Origin: Rathayibacter sp. VKM Ac-2804
Lineage (GTDB): Bacteria > Actinomycetota > Actinomycetes > Actinomycetales > Microbacteriaceae
Length of the DNA stretch: 64,000 bases
Assembly (NCBI RefSeq): GCF_009866655.1
Contig: NZ_CP047420.1
Coordinates: 2,976,001-3,040,000 of the forward strand
Direction of reading: 5' to 3'
In this document: piece by piece, positions 16,112-24,699 of the stretch
How positions within the stretch are numbered: position 1 is the first letter of the stretch
How the letters are laid out: each line of letters starts with the position of its first letter
The notes under the pieces: generated by a model
The model's database searches: none
What the model was told of the DNA's origin: nothing
What the model saw: the letters and a program-made list of their open reading frames with translations, nothing else
Translations under genes and position numbers: made by a program

Positions 16112-17583
16112 GCCTCGAGGGCTCCGCGCTCCAGCGGGCGAGCGCGCTGGTCGCGCACGTGCGCGAGCGGCCGCCGGTCGTCGCGGTCGTCGGCGACCTC
16201 ATCCTCGACTCCTGGTGGCTGGGCGAGGCGGAGCGGGTGACCCGTGAGGCCCCCGCTCCGGTGCTGCGCCTCGAGGACGTCGTCGACGTCGCCGGCGGCG
16301 CGGCCAACACCGCGGCGAACCTCTGCGCGCTCGGCGCCGTCGTCCGCACGGTCGGAGTCGCGGGCCGGGACCCCGAGGGCGACCGCCTCCTCGCCGCGCT
16401 CGAGCGCGCGGGCCTGGACACCGGCGCGATCGTCCGCAGCGACGCCGCCACCACCATCAAGACCCGGGTCGTCGGCGGCGACAGCGTGATGCTGCGCGTC
16501 GACTCCGGCCCGCACCGCCCGTCCGACCCCGAGCTGGCCGAGCTCGCCGAGGCCGCCGTCCGCGCGGCCGACGGCGCCGACGCCGTGCTCGTCTGCGACT
16601 ACGGCTCCGGGATCCTCCGCGAGGCCGTCGAGCGGGTGCTCGCCGTGCAGCGCCCCGGCCTCCTCGTGATCGACGCGCACGAGCTCGCCGACTGGGCCTT
16701 CGCGGCCCCGGACCTGGTCACCCCGAACGCGAAGGAGGCGGAGCGCCTCCTCGGCACCCCGCTCGGCCGCGGCAGCGAGCGCGCCGCCGCCGTCCGCGCC
16801 GCGGCCGAGAGGCTCCGCGAGCGCTCCGGCGCCCGCCACGTCGTGGTCACCCTCGACCGCGACGGCTCGACCGCGCTCGACGCCGACGGCACCGTCTCCC
16901 GCACCTTTGCGCAGCCCGCGGAGGAGAAGCAGGCCTCGGGCGCCGGCGACACCTTCGCGGCCACCGCGACCCTCGCGCTCGCCGCCGGCCGCTCGCTCGC
17001 GACCGCCGTCGACCTCGCGCAGGCCGCCGCCGACGTCGTCGTCCAGCGCCCGGGCACCTCCGTCTGCACCGCGGACGACCTGCTCGCCTCGCTCGCCGCC
17101 CCCGGCGCCGTCGTGCTCGGCGAGGACGGACTGGTCGAGGTGCTCGCCGAGGAGGCCCGCCGCGGCCGCCGCATCGTCTTCACCAACGGCTGCTTCGACG
17201 TCCTGCACCGCGGCCACACCGCATATCTCCGCCAGGCGCGCGAGCTCGGCGATGTGCTGGTCGTCGCCGTCAACGACGACGACTCGGTCCGCCGGCTGAA
17301 GGGCGAAGGCCGCCCGATCAACCCCGAGGGCGACCGCGCCGGCGTCATCGCCGAGCTGGGCTGCGTCGACTACGTCACGCTCTTCAGCGGCGACACCCCG
17401 ATCCCGCTGCTCGAGCGCGTGCAGCCCGACGTCTACGTGAAGGGCGGCGACTACGCCCCCGACATGCTCGCGGAGGCGGTGGTCGTCCGCTCCTACGGCG
17501 GCACCGTCACCACCGTGGGCTACGTCTCCGAGCACTCGACGACCGAGATGGTGCAGCGCATCCGATCGTCGTCGGCGCCGTGA
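16108..17583 (+). CDS. hldE: Bifunctional heptose 7-phosphate kinase / heptose 1-phosphate adenylyltransferase
   Basis: 491-residue HldE (RfaE) homologue. The N-terminal ~320 residues are a PfkB/ribokinase-type kinase: GDLILDSWWLGEAERVTREAP, GGAANTAANLCALGA and the catalytic QASGAGDTFAATATLALAAG. The C-terminal ~150 residues are a nucleotidyltransferase: FTNGCFDVLHRGHTAYLRQA (HxGH), VAVNDDDSVRRLKGEGRPINP and YVSEHSTTEMVQRI. HldE makes ADP-D-glycero-D-manno-heptose, used for LPS core in Gram-negatives; in actinobacteria such genes usually serve glycosylation of cell-surface or secondary products. It overlaps genes on both sides by four bases. The isomerase GmhA, phosphatase GmhB and a family 9 heptosyltransferase are not in the window. 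Confidence 0.93.
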   Translation: MSLEGSALQRASALVAHVRERPPVVAVVGDLILDSWWLGEAERVTREAPAPVLRLEDVVDVAGGAANTAANLCALGAVVRTVGVAGRDPEGDRLLAALERAGLDTGAIVRSDAATTIKTRVVGGDSVMLRVDSGPHRPSDPELAELAEAAVRAADGADAVLVCDYGSGILREAVERVLAVQRPGLLVIDAHELADWAFAAPDLVTPNAKEAERLLGTPLGRGSERAAAVRAAAERLRERSGARHVVVTLDRDGSTALDADGTVSRTFAQPAEEKQASGAGDTFAATATLALAAGRSLATAVDLAQAAADVVVQRPGTSVCTADDLLASLAAPGAVVLGEDGLVEVLAEEARRGRRIVFTNGCFDVLHRGHTAYLRQARELGDVLVVAVNDDDSVRRLKGEGRPINPEGDRAGVIAELGCVDYVTLFSGDTPIPLLERVQPDVYVKGGDYAPDMLAEAVVVRSYGGTVTTVGYVSEHSTTEMVQRIRSSSAP

Positions 17584-18452
17584 GCAGCCGGCGCTGGTCG
17601 GGGCGCTGGGGCCGCGACCTGCCGCCGGAGACCCCGGCCGTCGACGTCCTGATCCCGACGGTCGGCCGCTCGGCGGAGCTGGCGGCGACCCTCGCCGGGC
17701 TCGCAGCGCAGGACGACCCGCCGTTCCGCGTCATCGTCAGCGACCAGTCGGACGCCGCGGTGACGGAGACGGATCCGACCGTGGTCTCGATGCTGCGGAT
17801 CCTCGCCGCGCAGGGGCGCGCTCCGCTCGTCCGCCGGCACCTCCCCCGGCGCGGTCTCGCGGAGCAGCGGCACTACCTGCTCTCGCTCGCGACGGCGCCG
17901 GCGGTGCTCTACCTCGACGACGACGTCTGGCTCGAGCCGGGCACCCTGGCGCGGCTGCACGAGGCGCTCGGGCGCCTGGACTGCGGCTTCGTCGGCTCGG
18001 CGGTGCAAGGGCTGTCCTACCTGGGCGACGAGCGGCCGCACGAGCAGACCGCGTTCGAGCCCTGGGACGACCGGGTGCAGCCCGAGCGGATCCGGCGCGG
18101 GACGCCGGAGTTCGAGCGCTGGCCGCTGCACAACGCCGCGAACCTCACCCACGTCGCCGCCCGCCTCGACGTCCCGGAGGGCGCCTGGCGCGCCTACCGC
18201 GTCGCCTGGCTCGGGGCGTGCGTGCTCTACCGTCGCGAGGCGCTCGTCGCCTGCGGCGGCTTCGACTTCTGGGAGCAGCTGCCCCCGGAGCACAGCGGCG
18301 AGGACGTCGCCGCGCAGTGGCGCGTCATGGAGCGCTTCGGCGGCGCGGGGCTCGTCCCCAGCGGTGCCGTGCACCTCGAGACGCCCACGACGGTCGCCGA
18401 CCGGCGCGTAGACGCCTTCGACCGGCTCTTCACCGAAGAGCACCAGCACTGA
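17580..18452 (+). CDS. Family 2 glycosyltransferase
   Basis: 290-residue GT-A glycosyltransferase. VDVLIPTVGRSAELAATLAGLAAQ is the donor-binding first strand, VLYLDDDVWLEPGTLARL contains the metal-binding DxD, and EHSGEDVAAQWRVMERFG is the acceptor-side ED motif seen in family 2 enzymes. No membrane segment is evident. It begins with GTG overlapping the hldE stop (GTGA), so it is likely to use or work with the ADP-heptose made upstream. The acceptor is not known. It is followed after 23 bases by the DUF2795 gene. Confidence 0.85.
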   Translation: MSSRRWSGRWGRDLPPETPAVDVLIPTVGRSAELAATLAGLAAQDDPPFRVIVSDQSDAAVTETDPTVVSMLRILAAQGRAPLVRRHLPRRGLAEQRHYLLSLATAPAVLYLDDDVWLEPGTLARLHEALGRLDCGFVGSAVQGLSYLGDERPHEQTAFEPWDDRVQPERIRRGTPEFERWPLHNAANLTHVAARLDVPEGAWRAYRVAWLGACVLYRREALVACGGFDFWEQLPPEHSGEDVAAQWRVMERFGGAGLVPSGAVHLETPTTVADRRVDAFDRLFTEEHQH

Positions 18453-18475
18453 CCGAACGACGAAAGGACAGCACG

Positions 18476-18667
18476 ATGGATGCACCCAACCCGATCCAGG
18501 TCCAGAAGTACCTCGCCGGGATCGACTACCCGGCCTCGAAGGACACGATCGTCGAGACCGCCGAGAAGGAGGGCGCCGACAGCGACGTCCTCGACGCCCT
18601 GCGCGCCATCCCCGAGGGCGACTACGACAAGCCCACCGACGTGAGCTCCGCCGTCTCGAACGTCTGA
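18476..18667 (+). CDS. DUF2795 small protein
   Basis: 63-residue cytoplasmic protein matching the DUF2795 pattern: NPIQVQKYLAGIDYPASKDTIVETAEKEGADSDVLDALRAIPEGDYDKPTDVSSAV. The family (often 60-140 residues) is common in actinobacteria and cyanobacteria, adopts a small helical fold, and has no defined biochemical role. AAAGGACAGCACG places a good ribosome site before ATG 18476. It is the last gene of the ALDH-hldE-glycosyltransferase run, although its link to sugar metabolism may be accidental. Confidence 0.85.
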   Translation: MDAPNPIQVQKYLAGIDYPASKDTIVETAEKEGADSDVLDALRAIPEGDYDKPTDVSSAVSNV

Positions 18668-18674
18668 CCCCTCC

Positions 18675-18733
18675 GCGAGATACCACTTGTGAGCACGACA
18701 CGCCGTGTCGCCCGCCCACAAGTGGCATCTCGC
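18675..18733. repeat. 59-base palindromic repeat, copy 1
   Basis: Outer arms GCGAGATACCACTTGTG and CACAAGTGGCATCTCGC (17 bases, one mismatch) enclose a second palindrome centred on ACACGCCGTGT. It starts eight bases after the DUF2795 stop, between convergent genes (recQ is on the other strand). The same element recurs at 21493 and 63007. It may act as a bidirectional terminator or as a mobile REP-like element; no poly-T tract follows on either strand. Confidence 0.85.
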
Positions 18734-18768
18734 ACGTGGCGCCCGGGGCGGACAGCACCCGGGTGCGG

Positions 18769-19130
18769 AGGTCGCACCTGCGGTGCGGCTGCCCCTTCAC
18801 GCTGATCGAGCACCCCGCGTCACGATGAAAGGTCGCACTCCGGTGCGGCTGCCCTTCCATGCTGGTCGAGCAGCCCCGGAGGGGCGTTTCGAGACCCGCC
18901 GTCCTCAGCAGGACGGTCTGCACACCGTTCTCTTGACGCCGGTGGATCTCGATACGCCCGCTGCGCGGGCTGCTCGATCGGCATGAAGGCCGCCTGCGGG
19001 GCGAATCGCCCCCGTCAGGGAAGACGTCGCCCACGCATGCCGGCCGAGCACTCACCTGCAGTGGACCGGGTAGAGACCATGACTCTTCATGCTGGTCGAG
19101 CAGCCGTCCGCAGGACGGCGTATCGAGACC
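18769..19130. repeat. REP-like units and a local duplication
   Basis: A facing pair of the ~38-base unit occupies 18858-18900 and 18941-18985, and a single unit 19088-19130. Before them, an imperfect ~48-base direct repeat (18769-18816 and 18831-18878, sharing GGTGCGGCTGCCC and CTGxTCGAGCA) shows that the unit has been copied along with its flank. 18986-19087 has no recognisable feature. The block separates convergent genes. Confidence 0.75.
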
Positions 19131-19145
19131 CCGGCCCGCCGGCGG

Positions 19146-20972
19146 CTACGCCGAGACCGGCTCCCGCTCCCTCAGCACGCCGGACTCCAGCGCCGCGAAC
19201 GACAGCACCTTGTACCCCTCGGACTCGAAGAAGATCGTCGCGCGGTCGTCCTCGACGCTCATCACGGTGCCGGCACCCCACTCGCGGTGCTCCACCGCCT
19301 CGTCGACGCTCAGCGGGGCGTCGGATCGAGCCCCGGACGCCGCCTCGTCGGCCGCCTCCTGACGCGCCTCGTGCCGCTCGCAGCCGTCGCAGTTGCCGCA
19401 CCACTCCGGACCCTCGACGCCGAAGTAGTCCAGCAGCACGCGCCGCCGGCACTGCGAGGTCTCCGCGTAGGCCCGCATCATCGACAGCCGCGACTCCGCG
19501 ATGCGCTCGCGGGAGGAGAGCTCCTCCTTCACCGCGCGGACCGCGTCGTCCCCGCTGGCGTCGCTCACGGCCCGCAGGCCGCCCTCGGTCTGGAGCAGGT
19601 CCGCCTCGGCCAGGTCGTTGACCAGCCGCGCGACGGTGCGCGGCGACTTGCCCAGCGCCTCCGCCAGCTCGTCGACCTGCACGCCCGGCTTGTCGGACAC
19701 GGCCGCCCACACCACGCGCAGCGCGGCCGGCTCGACCCGACGCTTGGCGAAGAAGCGCCGCAGCCCGAGGTCCTCGAGCCGGTAGTGCAGCGCGGCCGTG
19801 GCCGGCTCGCTGTCGCGGCCGGCGCGCCCGATCTCCTGGTAGTACGCGTCGAGCGACTCGGACGTCGTGGCGTGCAGAACGAAGCGCACGTCGCCGCGGT
19901 CGATCCCCATGCCGAAGGCGGAGGTGGCGACCACGACGTCCAGCTCGCCGTCGCGCCAGCGCCGATGCACCTCGCGCCGCTCGCTCGTCTTGAGCCCCGC
20001 GTGGTACGCCGCGACGGAGCGGCCCTCGGCGGCGATCTCCGCCGCGTACGTCTCGGTCTCCTTGCGGGTGGCCACGTAGACCAGCCCCGGGGCGGTCCAG
20101 CTGCGGGCCTCCTCGGCGACGGCCGCGCGCTTCTCGTTCTCGCTCTCGTGACGGTGCACCACGAGGCGGATCTCCGGGCGGTCGACGCCGTGCACCTGCA
20201 CCTCGGGGTCGGTCATGCCGAGGCGCTCGATGATCTCCTCGCGCACCGGCCGGGAGGCGGTCGCGGTCATCGCGAGCACGGGCGGGTCGCCCAGCGCGCC
20301 GCGGACGTCCTTGAGGCGCAGGTAGTCCGGGCGGAAGTCGTGCCCCCAGGAGGAGACGCAGTGCGCCTCGTCGACGACCAGGAGCGAGACGCCGGCCGCA
20401 GCGAGCCGGGCCACGTTCTCCGCCTTCGCCAGCTGCTCTGGAGCGAGCAGCACGTAGAGCGGTCCGCCCTCGTCGATGCGCTCCCAGGCCCGCGCGACGG
20501 CGGCGGCGCCCTGCGCGGAGTTGATGGCGACGGCGGGCGGCGCGGCCGGCGCGGCCTCGATCGAGGCGAGCTGGTCGGCCTGCAGCGCGACGAGCGGCGA
20601 GACGACGAGCACGACGCCCCCGCGGTCGGCGCCGGCGATCTGGTAGACGGCGGACTTGCCGCCGCCGGTGGCGAGGACGAGCAGCGTGTCGCGGCCCGCC
20701 GCGGCCGACTCGATGGCTTCGCGCTGCCCCGGCAGCAGCGACGTCCAGCCGAAGTCCTCGCGGGCGATGCGGTCCACGGTGCTGCGCGTGGTGCGGGCGC
20801 GCCCGGCGGTCGTCGTCGTCGCGGCAGCGGCCTTCGCGGTCGTCTTCTTCGCGGTCGTCTTCTTCGCGGTCGTCTTCTTCGCGGTCGTCTTCTTCGCGGT
20901 CGCGGTCTTCTCGGCGGCGGTCTTCGTCGTGGCGGCGGTGCCGGTGCTGCGGGTCGTGCGGGGCGAGCTCAT
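19146..20972 (-). CDS. recQ: ATP-dependent DNA helicase RecQ
   Basis: 608-residue 3'-5' DNA helicase acting in recombination and repair. Residues 1-70 are a Lys/Ala/Thr-rich tail with KKTTA repeats. The helicase core shows the Q-like FGWTSLLPGQREAIE, Walker A LATGGGKSAVYQ, DEAHCVSSWGHDFRPDYLRL, AMTATAS and the second-lobe ATSAFGMGIDRGDVRFV...EIGRAGRD motif VI. The zinc region is CRRRVLLDYFG with CGNCDGC, followed by a ~70-residue acidic C-terminus in place of a clear HRDC domain. The start codon is preceded six bases upstream by TAGCGT (20979-20984), so the mRNA may be leaderless. It stands alone between repeat blocks. Confidence 0.95.
   Translation of the reverse strand: MSSPRTTRSTGTAATTKTAAEKTATAKKTTAKKTTAKKTTAKKTTAKAAAATTTTAGRARTTRSTVDRIAREDFGWTSLLPGQREAIESAAAGRDTLLVLATGGGKSAVYQIAGADRGGVVLVVSPLVALQADQLASIEAAPAAPPAVAINSAQGAAAVARAWERIDEGGPLYVLLAPEQLAKAENVARLAAAGVSLLVVDEAHCVSSWGHDFRPDYLRLKDVRGALGDPPVLAMTATASRPVREEIIERLGMTDPEVQVHGVDRPEIRLVVHRHESENEKRAAVAEEARSWTAPGLVYVATRKETETYAAEIAAEGRSVAAYHAGLKTSERREVHRRWRDGELDVVVATSAFGMGIDRGDVRFVLHATTSESLDAYYQEIGRAGRDSEPATAALHYRLEDLGLRRFFAKRRVEPAALRVVWAAVSDKPGVQVDELAEALGKSPRTVARLVNDLAEADLLQTEGGLRAVSDASGDDAVRAVKEELSSRERIAESRLSMMRAYAETSQCRRRVLLDYFGVEGPEWCGNCDGCERHEARQEAADEAASGARSDAPLSVDEAVEHREWGAGTVMSVEDDRATIFFESEGYKVLSFAALESGVLREREPVSA
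20836..20895 (+). repeat. Four perfect 15-base tandem repeats within recQ
   Basis: The unit GCGGTCGTCTTCTTC occurs four times without a mismatch (20836, 20851, 20866, 20881), with degenerate copies on both sides. On the coding strand each encodes a five-residue KKTTA step. Being in-frame, copy-number change would alter only the length of the basic tail. Confidence 0.95.
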
Positions 20973-21055
20973 GCTTCGACGCTACGTCTCCGCCCCCGCC
21001 GAGCGTCTCCGCTTGACAGCTCCGGGGAGCACGGTGAAGCCATCGCCCCGGCCCC

Positions 21056-21155
21056 TGCTGATCGAGCACCGGTGGCCCGGACGTGCTGGTCGAGCAGCGC
21101 CGCAGGCCACCCCATGCTGGTCGAGTAGCGCCGGAGGCGCGTATCGAGACCCGCC
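21056..21155. repeat. REP-like units between recQ and the acidic protein gene
   Basis: Two truncated unit ends (CTGATCGAGCACC at about 21056; GCTGGTCGAGCAGCGCCGCA at about 21093) precede one full unit at 21114-21155. All are in the same orientation, unlike the facing pairs elsewhere, which suggests repeated insertion or decay. 20973-21055 and 21156-21234 hold only promoter-sized spacer. Confidence 0.7.
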
Positions 21156-21234
21156 GCCGTCCGACACCTGTCAAGACCCTGCCGCCCGCCGCCCCCCGCG
21201 TGCTCGGATGAAGGCTCCGACGAGAGGAGCCCCC

Positions 21235-21483
21235 GTGCCCGAGAACGTGAACGAGGACCTGCCCGAGCAGGAGTCCGACCTGACCCCGAACACCGGCGGC
21301 GCCCAGACCGTGCTCCCCGGCGAGGACGCGAGCGACGCGAGCGCTGCGGGCGCCGCTCCCGGCGGCACCGCGATCGACCGCGGCGTCTCCGACACCGTCA
21401 CCGAGGGCGACAGCGGAGGCGACACCGTCTCCGGCGACGCCGACCTCCCGGACGACACCGACGGCCCCGTCACCGACGACTGA
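21235..21483 (+). CDS. Small acidic hypothetical protein
   Basis: 82-residue, strongly acidic, Gly/Thr/Ser-rich protein without Cys, Trp, membrane segment or signal peptide: it opens VPENVNEDLPEQESDLTPNTGG and ends in DDTDGPVTDD. It is probably intrinsically disordered. GTG 21235 is chosen because GAGAGGAG lies six bases upstream; a start at 21208 lacks such a site. I do not recognise a family with a defined role. Low-complexity composition makes over-prediction possible, but the ribosome site and clean stop before a palindromic repeat support a real gene. Confidence 0.6.
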   Translation: MPENVNEDLPEQESDLTPNTGGAQTVLPGEDASDASAAGAAPGGTAIDRGVSDTVTEGDSGGDTVSGDADLPDDTDGPVTDD

Positions 21484-21492
21484 CCCGACCCC

Positions 21493-21553
21493 CGCGAGAT
21501 GCCACTTGTGCACGCGACACGCCGTGAGAAGCGTGCACAAGTGGCATCTCGCG
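21493..21553. repeat. 59-base palindromic repeat, copy 2
   Basis: Arms CGCGAGATGCCACTTGTGCA and the exact complement are longer than in copy 1 (about 24 bases: GCGAGATGCCACTTGTGCACGC against GCGTGCACAAGTGGCATCTCGC). The centre differs (GACACGCCGTGAGAA). It lies between the convergent acidic protein and FAH-family genes, ten bases after the stop of the first. Confidence 0.88.
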
Positions 21554-21560
21554 ACGAGCG

Positions 21561-22346
21561 TCAGGCCCGGGACACCACCGGGCTGAAGAGCGTGCCGATG
21601 CCCTCGATGTCGATCGCGACCGTGTCGCCGTTGGCGATCGGCCCGACGCCGGCGGGCGTCCCGGTCAGGATGATGTCACCCGGCAGCAGCGTGAACACCC
21701 GCGAGACGTAGGCGATGATCTCGGGCACCCCGTGGATCATGTCGCCGGTGTTGCCGGACTGCAGCCGCCGCCCGTTCACCCGCGTCTCGAGCGCGCTCTC
21801 GTTCCAGACGAACTCGGTCTCGATGACCGGCCCGATCGGGCAGAACGTGTCGTAGCCCTTGGCCCGCGCCCACTGCCCGTCCGACTTCTGCAGGTCGCGC
21901 GCCGTGACGTCGTTCGCGATCGTGTAGCCGAAGACGACGTCCTCGTAGTCCTCCGCCCGGACGTTCCGCGCGATCGCCCCGATCACGACCGCGAGCTCGC
22001 CCTCGAACTCCACCTGCTGGCTGTCCTCGGGCAGCACGATCGGCTCGTCCGGCCCGATCACCGAGGTGTTCGGCTTCAGGAACATCAGCGGCTCGGCCGG
22101 AGCGTCGCCGCCCATCTCGGCCGCGTGGTCGGAGTAGTTCTTGCCGATCCCGATCACCTTCGAGCGCGGGATCACCGGCGCGAGCAGCTTCGCCTCGGCG
22201 AGCGGGATCCGCTCCCCCGTGGTCTCGAAGCCCGCGAACATCGGGTCGCCGGCGAGCACGACCAGGTCGTCCTCGTCCAGGATCCCGAAGTGGATCGCGC
22301 CCCCGTTGTCCCCGGAGCGCTGCGTGGCGAATCGTGCGATCTTCAT
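21561..22346 (-). CDS. Fumarylacetoacetate hydrolase family protein
   Basis: 261-residue member of the FAH superfamily, whose metal-dependent enzymes hydrolyse or isomerise/decarboxylate 2-oxo-diacids. IGIGKNYSDHAAEMGGDAPAEPLMFLKPNTSVIGP is the family entry motif; the metal-binding Glu residues lie in VEFEGELAVVIG, with the Asp in GYTIANDVTARDLQ; ILTGTPAGVGPIANGD closes the fold. It overlaps ilvE by four bases (ATGA). In many actinobacteria the same pair lies near gltX and leu genes, so it may repair or remove keto-acid by-products of branched-chain metabolism. The exact substrate is unknown. Confidence 0.9.
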   Translation of the reverse strand: MKIARFATQRSGDNGGAIHFGILDEDDLVVLAGDPMFAGFETTGERIPLAEAKLLAPVIPRSKVIGIGKNYSDHAAEMGGDAPAEPLMFLKPNTSVIGPDEPIVLPEDSQQVEFEGELAVVIGAIARNVRAEDYEDVVFGYTIANDVTARDLQKSDGQWARAKGYDTFCPIGPVIETEFVWNESALETRVNGRRLQSGNTGDMIHGVPEIIAYVSRVFTLLPGDIILTGTPAGVGPIANGDTVAIDIEGIGTLFSPVVSRA

Positions 22347-23449
22347 GCGTCCAACCTCGTCATCCAGCCGTGCGCGTCCTCGCGACGTCCGTACTGGATG
22401 TCGGTCAGCTCCTCGCGCAGCGACATCGTCAGCGCGCCGGCCGGCGCGCCCTCGTGGCCCACCGAGAAGCCGTCGCCTTTGAGCTCGGCGATCGGCGTGA
22501 TGACCGCCGCGGTCCCGCAGGCGAACACCTCCACCACGTCGCCGGACTCGACCCCGTCGCGCCACTCGTCGATCGACACCTGGCGGCGCTCGACGCGGTG
22601 GCCGCGGTCCTCGGCCAGCTGCAGCACGCTGTCGCGGGTGATCCCCTCGAGGATCGAGTCCGACTCCGGCGTGACGAGCGTGCCGTCCTTCTTCACGAGC
22701 ACGACGTTCATTCCGCCGAGCTCCTCGATCCAGCGCGACTCCTGCGAGTCGAGGAAGAGCACCTGCGCGCAGCCGTGCTGGTACGCCTCCTGCTGCGGCA
22801 GCAGCGACGAGGCGTAGTTGCCGCCGGTCTTCGCCGCTCCCGTGCCGCCCTTGCCCGCGCGGGCGAAGGACGTCGACAGCCAGATCGACACCGGGGCGAC
22901 GCCGCCGGAGAAGTAGGCGCCGGCCGGGCTCGCGATCACGTAGTAGCCGACCTCCTCGGCCGCGCGCACCCCGAGGAACGCCTCCTTCGCGAACATGAAC
23001 GGCCGCAGGTACAGGCTGGTCTCCGGCTCGGACGGCACCCAGGCGCCGTCCGCCGCGATCAGCTGACGCAGCGACTCGACGAACAGCTCGGTCGGCAGCT
23101 CGGGCAGCGCGAGGCGGCGGGCGGAGCGCTGCAGCCGACCGGCGTTCGCCTCGGGGCGGAAGGTCCAGATCGAGCCGTCCGCGTGGCGGTAGGCCTTCAT
23201 CCCCTCGAAGATCTCCTGCGCGTAGTGCAGGACCGCCGCGGCGGGGTCGAGCTGGATCGGGCCGTAGGGCTCGACGCGCGGGTGGTTCCAGCCGTCGGCG
23301 CGCGACCAGCGGATGTCGACCATGTGGTCGGTGAAGTGGACCCCGAAGCCGGGGTTCGCGAGGATGCGGGCGCGCTCCTCGGCGGAGCGCGGCGCGGGGT
23401 TGGCGGTCACCTCGAAGGCGAGGTCCTGCGCGGGGAGGGTGTCGGTCAT
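22343..23449 (-). CDS. ilvE: Branched-chain amino acid aminotransferase
   Basis: 368-residue fold type IV PLP aminotransferase making Val, Leu and Ile from their 2-oxo acids with glutamate. Family motifs: HYAQEIFEGMKAYRHADGSIWTFRP, LYLRPFMFA, the PLP Lys in GGTGAAKTGGNYASSLL (about residue 208) and SDSILEGITRDSVLQLAEDRG. Length matches actinobacterial IlvE. It follows leuB by 61 bases and overlaps the FAH-family gene, so leuB-ilvE-FAH look like one transcript. Confidence 0.97.
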   Translation of the reverse strand: MTDTLPAQDLAFEVTANPAPRSAEERARILANPGFGVHFTDHMVDIRWSRADGWNHPRVEPYGPIQLDPAAAVLHYAQEIFEGMKAYRHADGSIWTFRPEANAGRLQRSARRLALPELPTELFVESLRQLIAADGAWVPSEPETSLYLRPFMFAKEAFLGVRAAEEVGYYVIASPAGAYFSGGVAPVSIWLSTSFARAGKGGTGAAKTGGNYASSLLPQQEAYQHGCAQVLFLDSQESRWIEELGGMNVVLVKKDGTLVTPESDSILEGITRDSVLQLAEDRGHRVERRQVSIDEWRDGVESGDVVEVFACGTAAVITPIAELKGDGFSVGHEGAPAGALTMSLREELTDIQYGRREDAHGWMTRLDA

Positions 23450-23510
23450 GAGGGGTTCTTCCTGGAGTGGCGTGGGGGCCGGTGGGGAGCGGGGGCCCGG
23501 AGGGAGCGGG

Positions 23511-24560
23511 TCAGCGGAGCCGGGCGACGACGGAGTCGCCGATCGCGGCCGTGGAGCGCGGGGTGCCGTCGCGCGACTCGATGTCGGCGGTCACGGCCGC
23601 CGTCACGCGGGCGGCCTCGTCACCGCGACCCAGGTGGTCGAGCAGCAGCGCCACCGACAGGATCGCGGCGGTCGGATCGGCGAGCTGCTTCCCGGCGATG
23701 TCGGGCGCGGATCCGTGGACCGGCTCGAACATGCTGGGGAACGCGCCGTCGGGGTTGATGTTGCCCGAGGCCGCGAGTCCGATGCCGCCGCTGATCGCGC
23801 CGGCCAGATCGGTCAGGATGTCGCCGAACAGGTTGTCGGTGACGATGACGTCGAACCTAGCAGGATCGGTCACCAGGAAGATCGTCGCCGCGTCCACGTG
23901 GAGGTAGTCGACGGCCACGTCCTCGTAGGTGGCCCCGATCTCGTCCACGAGCCGCTTCCAGAGCGAGCCGGAGAAGACGAGCACGTTGGTCTTGTGCACC
24001 AGCGTGAGCTTCGAGCGGCGCGCGCGGGCCAGCTCGAAGGCGTGCCGGACGACGCGCTCGACGCCGTAGGCCGTGTTCACCGAGACCTCGTTCGCGATCT
24101 CGTGCGGCGTCCCCTGGCGGATCGAGCCGCCGTTGCCGACGTACGGCCCCTCGGTGCCCTCGCGCACGACGACGAAGTCGACCTCGCCGGGTGCCGACAG
24201 CGGCGACGGCACGCCCGCGTAGAGGCGGGTCGGCCGGAGGTTGACGTAGTGGTCGAGCGCGAAGCGCAGGCGCAGCAGCAGCCCGCGCTCGATGTTCGCG
24301 TCCTTGAGGCGCGGGTCGCCGGGCACGCCGCCGACCGCGCCGAGCAGGATCGCGTCGTGCGCGCTGATCGAGGCGAGGTCCTCGTCGGTGAGGACGTCGC
24401 CGGTCTCGAGGAACCGGCCGGCACCGAGCGAGAACGGCGTCCTCTCGATCACCAGGTCGGAGTCGGCGATGACGGCGTCGAGGACCTTCACGGCCTCGGC
24501 GATCACCTCCGGTCCGATCCCGTCTCCGGGGATGACGGCGAGCTTCACGGTGCGGGTCAT
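23511..24560 (-). CDS. leuB: 3-isopropylmalate dehydrogenase
   Basis: 349-residue NAD-dependent decarboxylating dehydrogenase of leucine synthesis (3-isopropylmalate to 4-methyl-2-oxopentanoate). [19 protein letters not shown] starts the Rossmann-like fold; [14 protein letters not shown] and [15 protein letters not shown] hold the substrate Arg residues; [20 protein letters not shown] carries the metal-binding Asp pair and [14 protein letters not shown] the cofactor loop. ATG 24560 gives the family-typical [21 protein letters not shown] -10 candidate lies at 24660-24665, implying a ~95-base leader in 24561-24699; it holds no convincing leucine-rich leader peptide. Confidence 0.97.
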   Translation of the reverse strand: MTRTVKLAVIPGDGIGPEVIAEAVKVLDAVIADSDLVIERTPFSLGAGRFLETGDVLTDEDLASISAHDAILLGAVGGVPGDPRLKDANIERGLLLRLRFALDHYVNLRPTRLYAGVPSPLSAPGEVDFVVVREGTEGPYVGNGGSIRQGTPHEIANEVSVNTAYGVERVVRHAFELARARRSKLTLVHKTNVLVFSGSLWKRLVDEIGATYEDVAVDYLHVDAATIFLVTDPARFDVIVTDNLFGDILTDLAGAISGGIGLAASGNINPDGAFPSMFEPVHGSAPDIAGKQLADPTAAILSVALLLDHLGRGDEAARVTAAVTADIESRDGTPRSTAAIGDSVVARLR

Positions 24561-24699
24561 GGCGGTCCTCAGACGTGCGGGGGGCACGGGCCGGGGTGCT
24601 GCGCGTCCAGAGCACTGGGCGTGCGGAGCACTCGAGCGTGCGGGGCAGGAGACCAGCCCAGCGTACTCTCGGGCCGCTCCTCCCGCCGGTCGCGCCGCG

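Noticed and set aside
18675..21553. Pair of palindromes as ends of an inserted element carrying recQ
   Set aside because: A third copy lies at 63007 with no partner, each copy is internally complete, and there is no transposase or target duplication.
24561..24660. Leader peptide controlling leuB
   Set aside because: The only short frame (about 20 codons ending at a TGA before leuB) has two scattered Leu codons and no pairing terminator.
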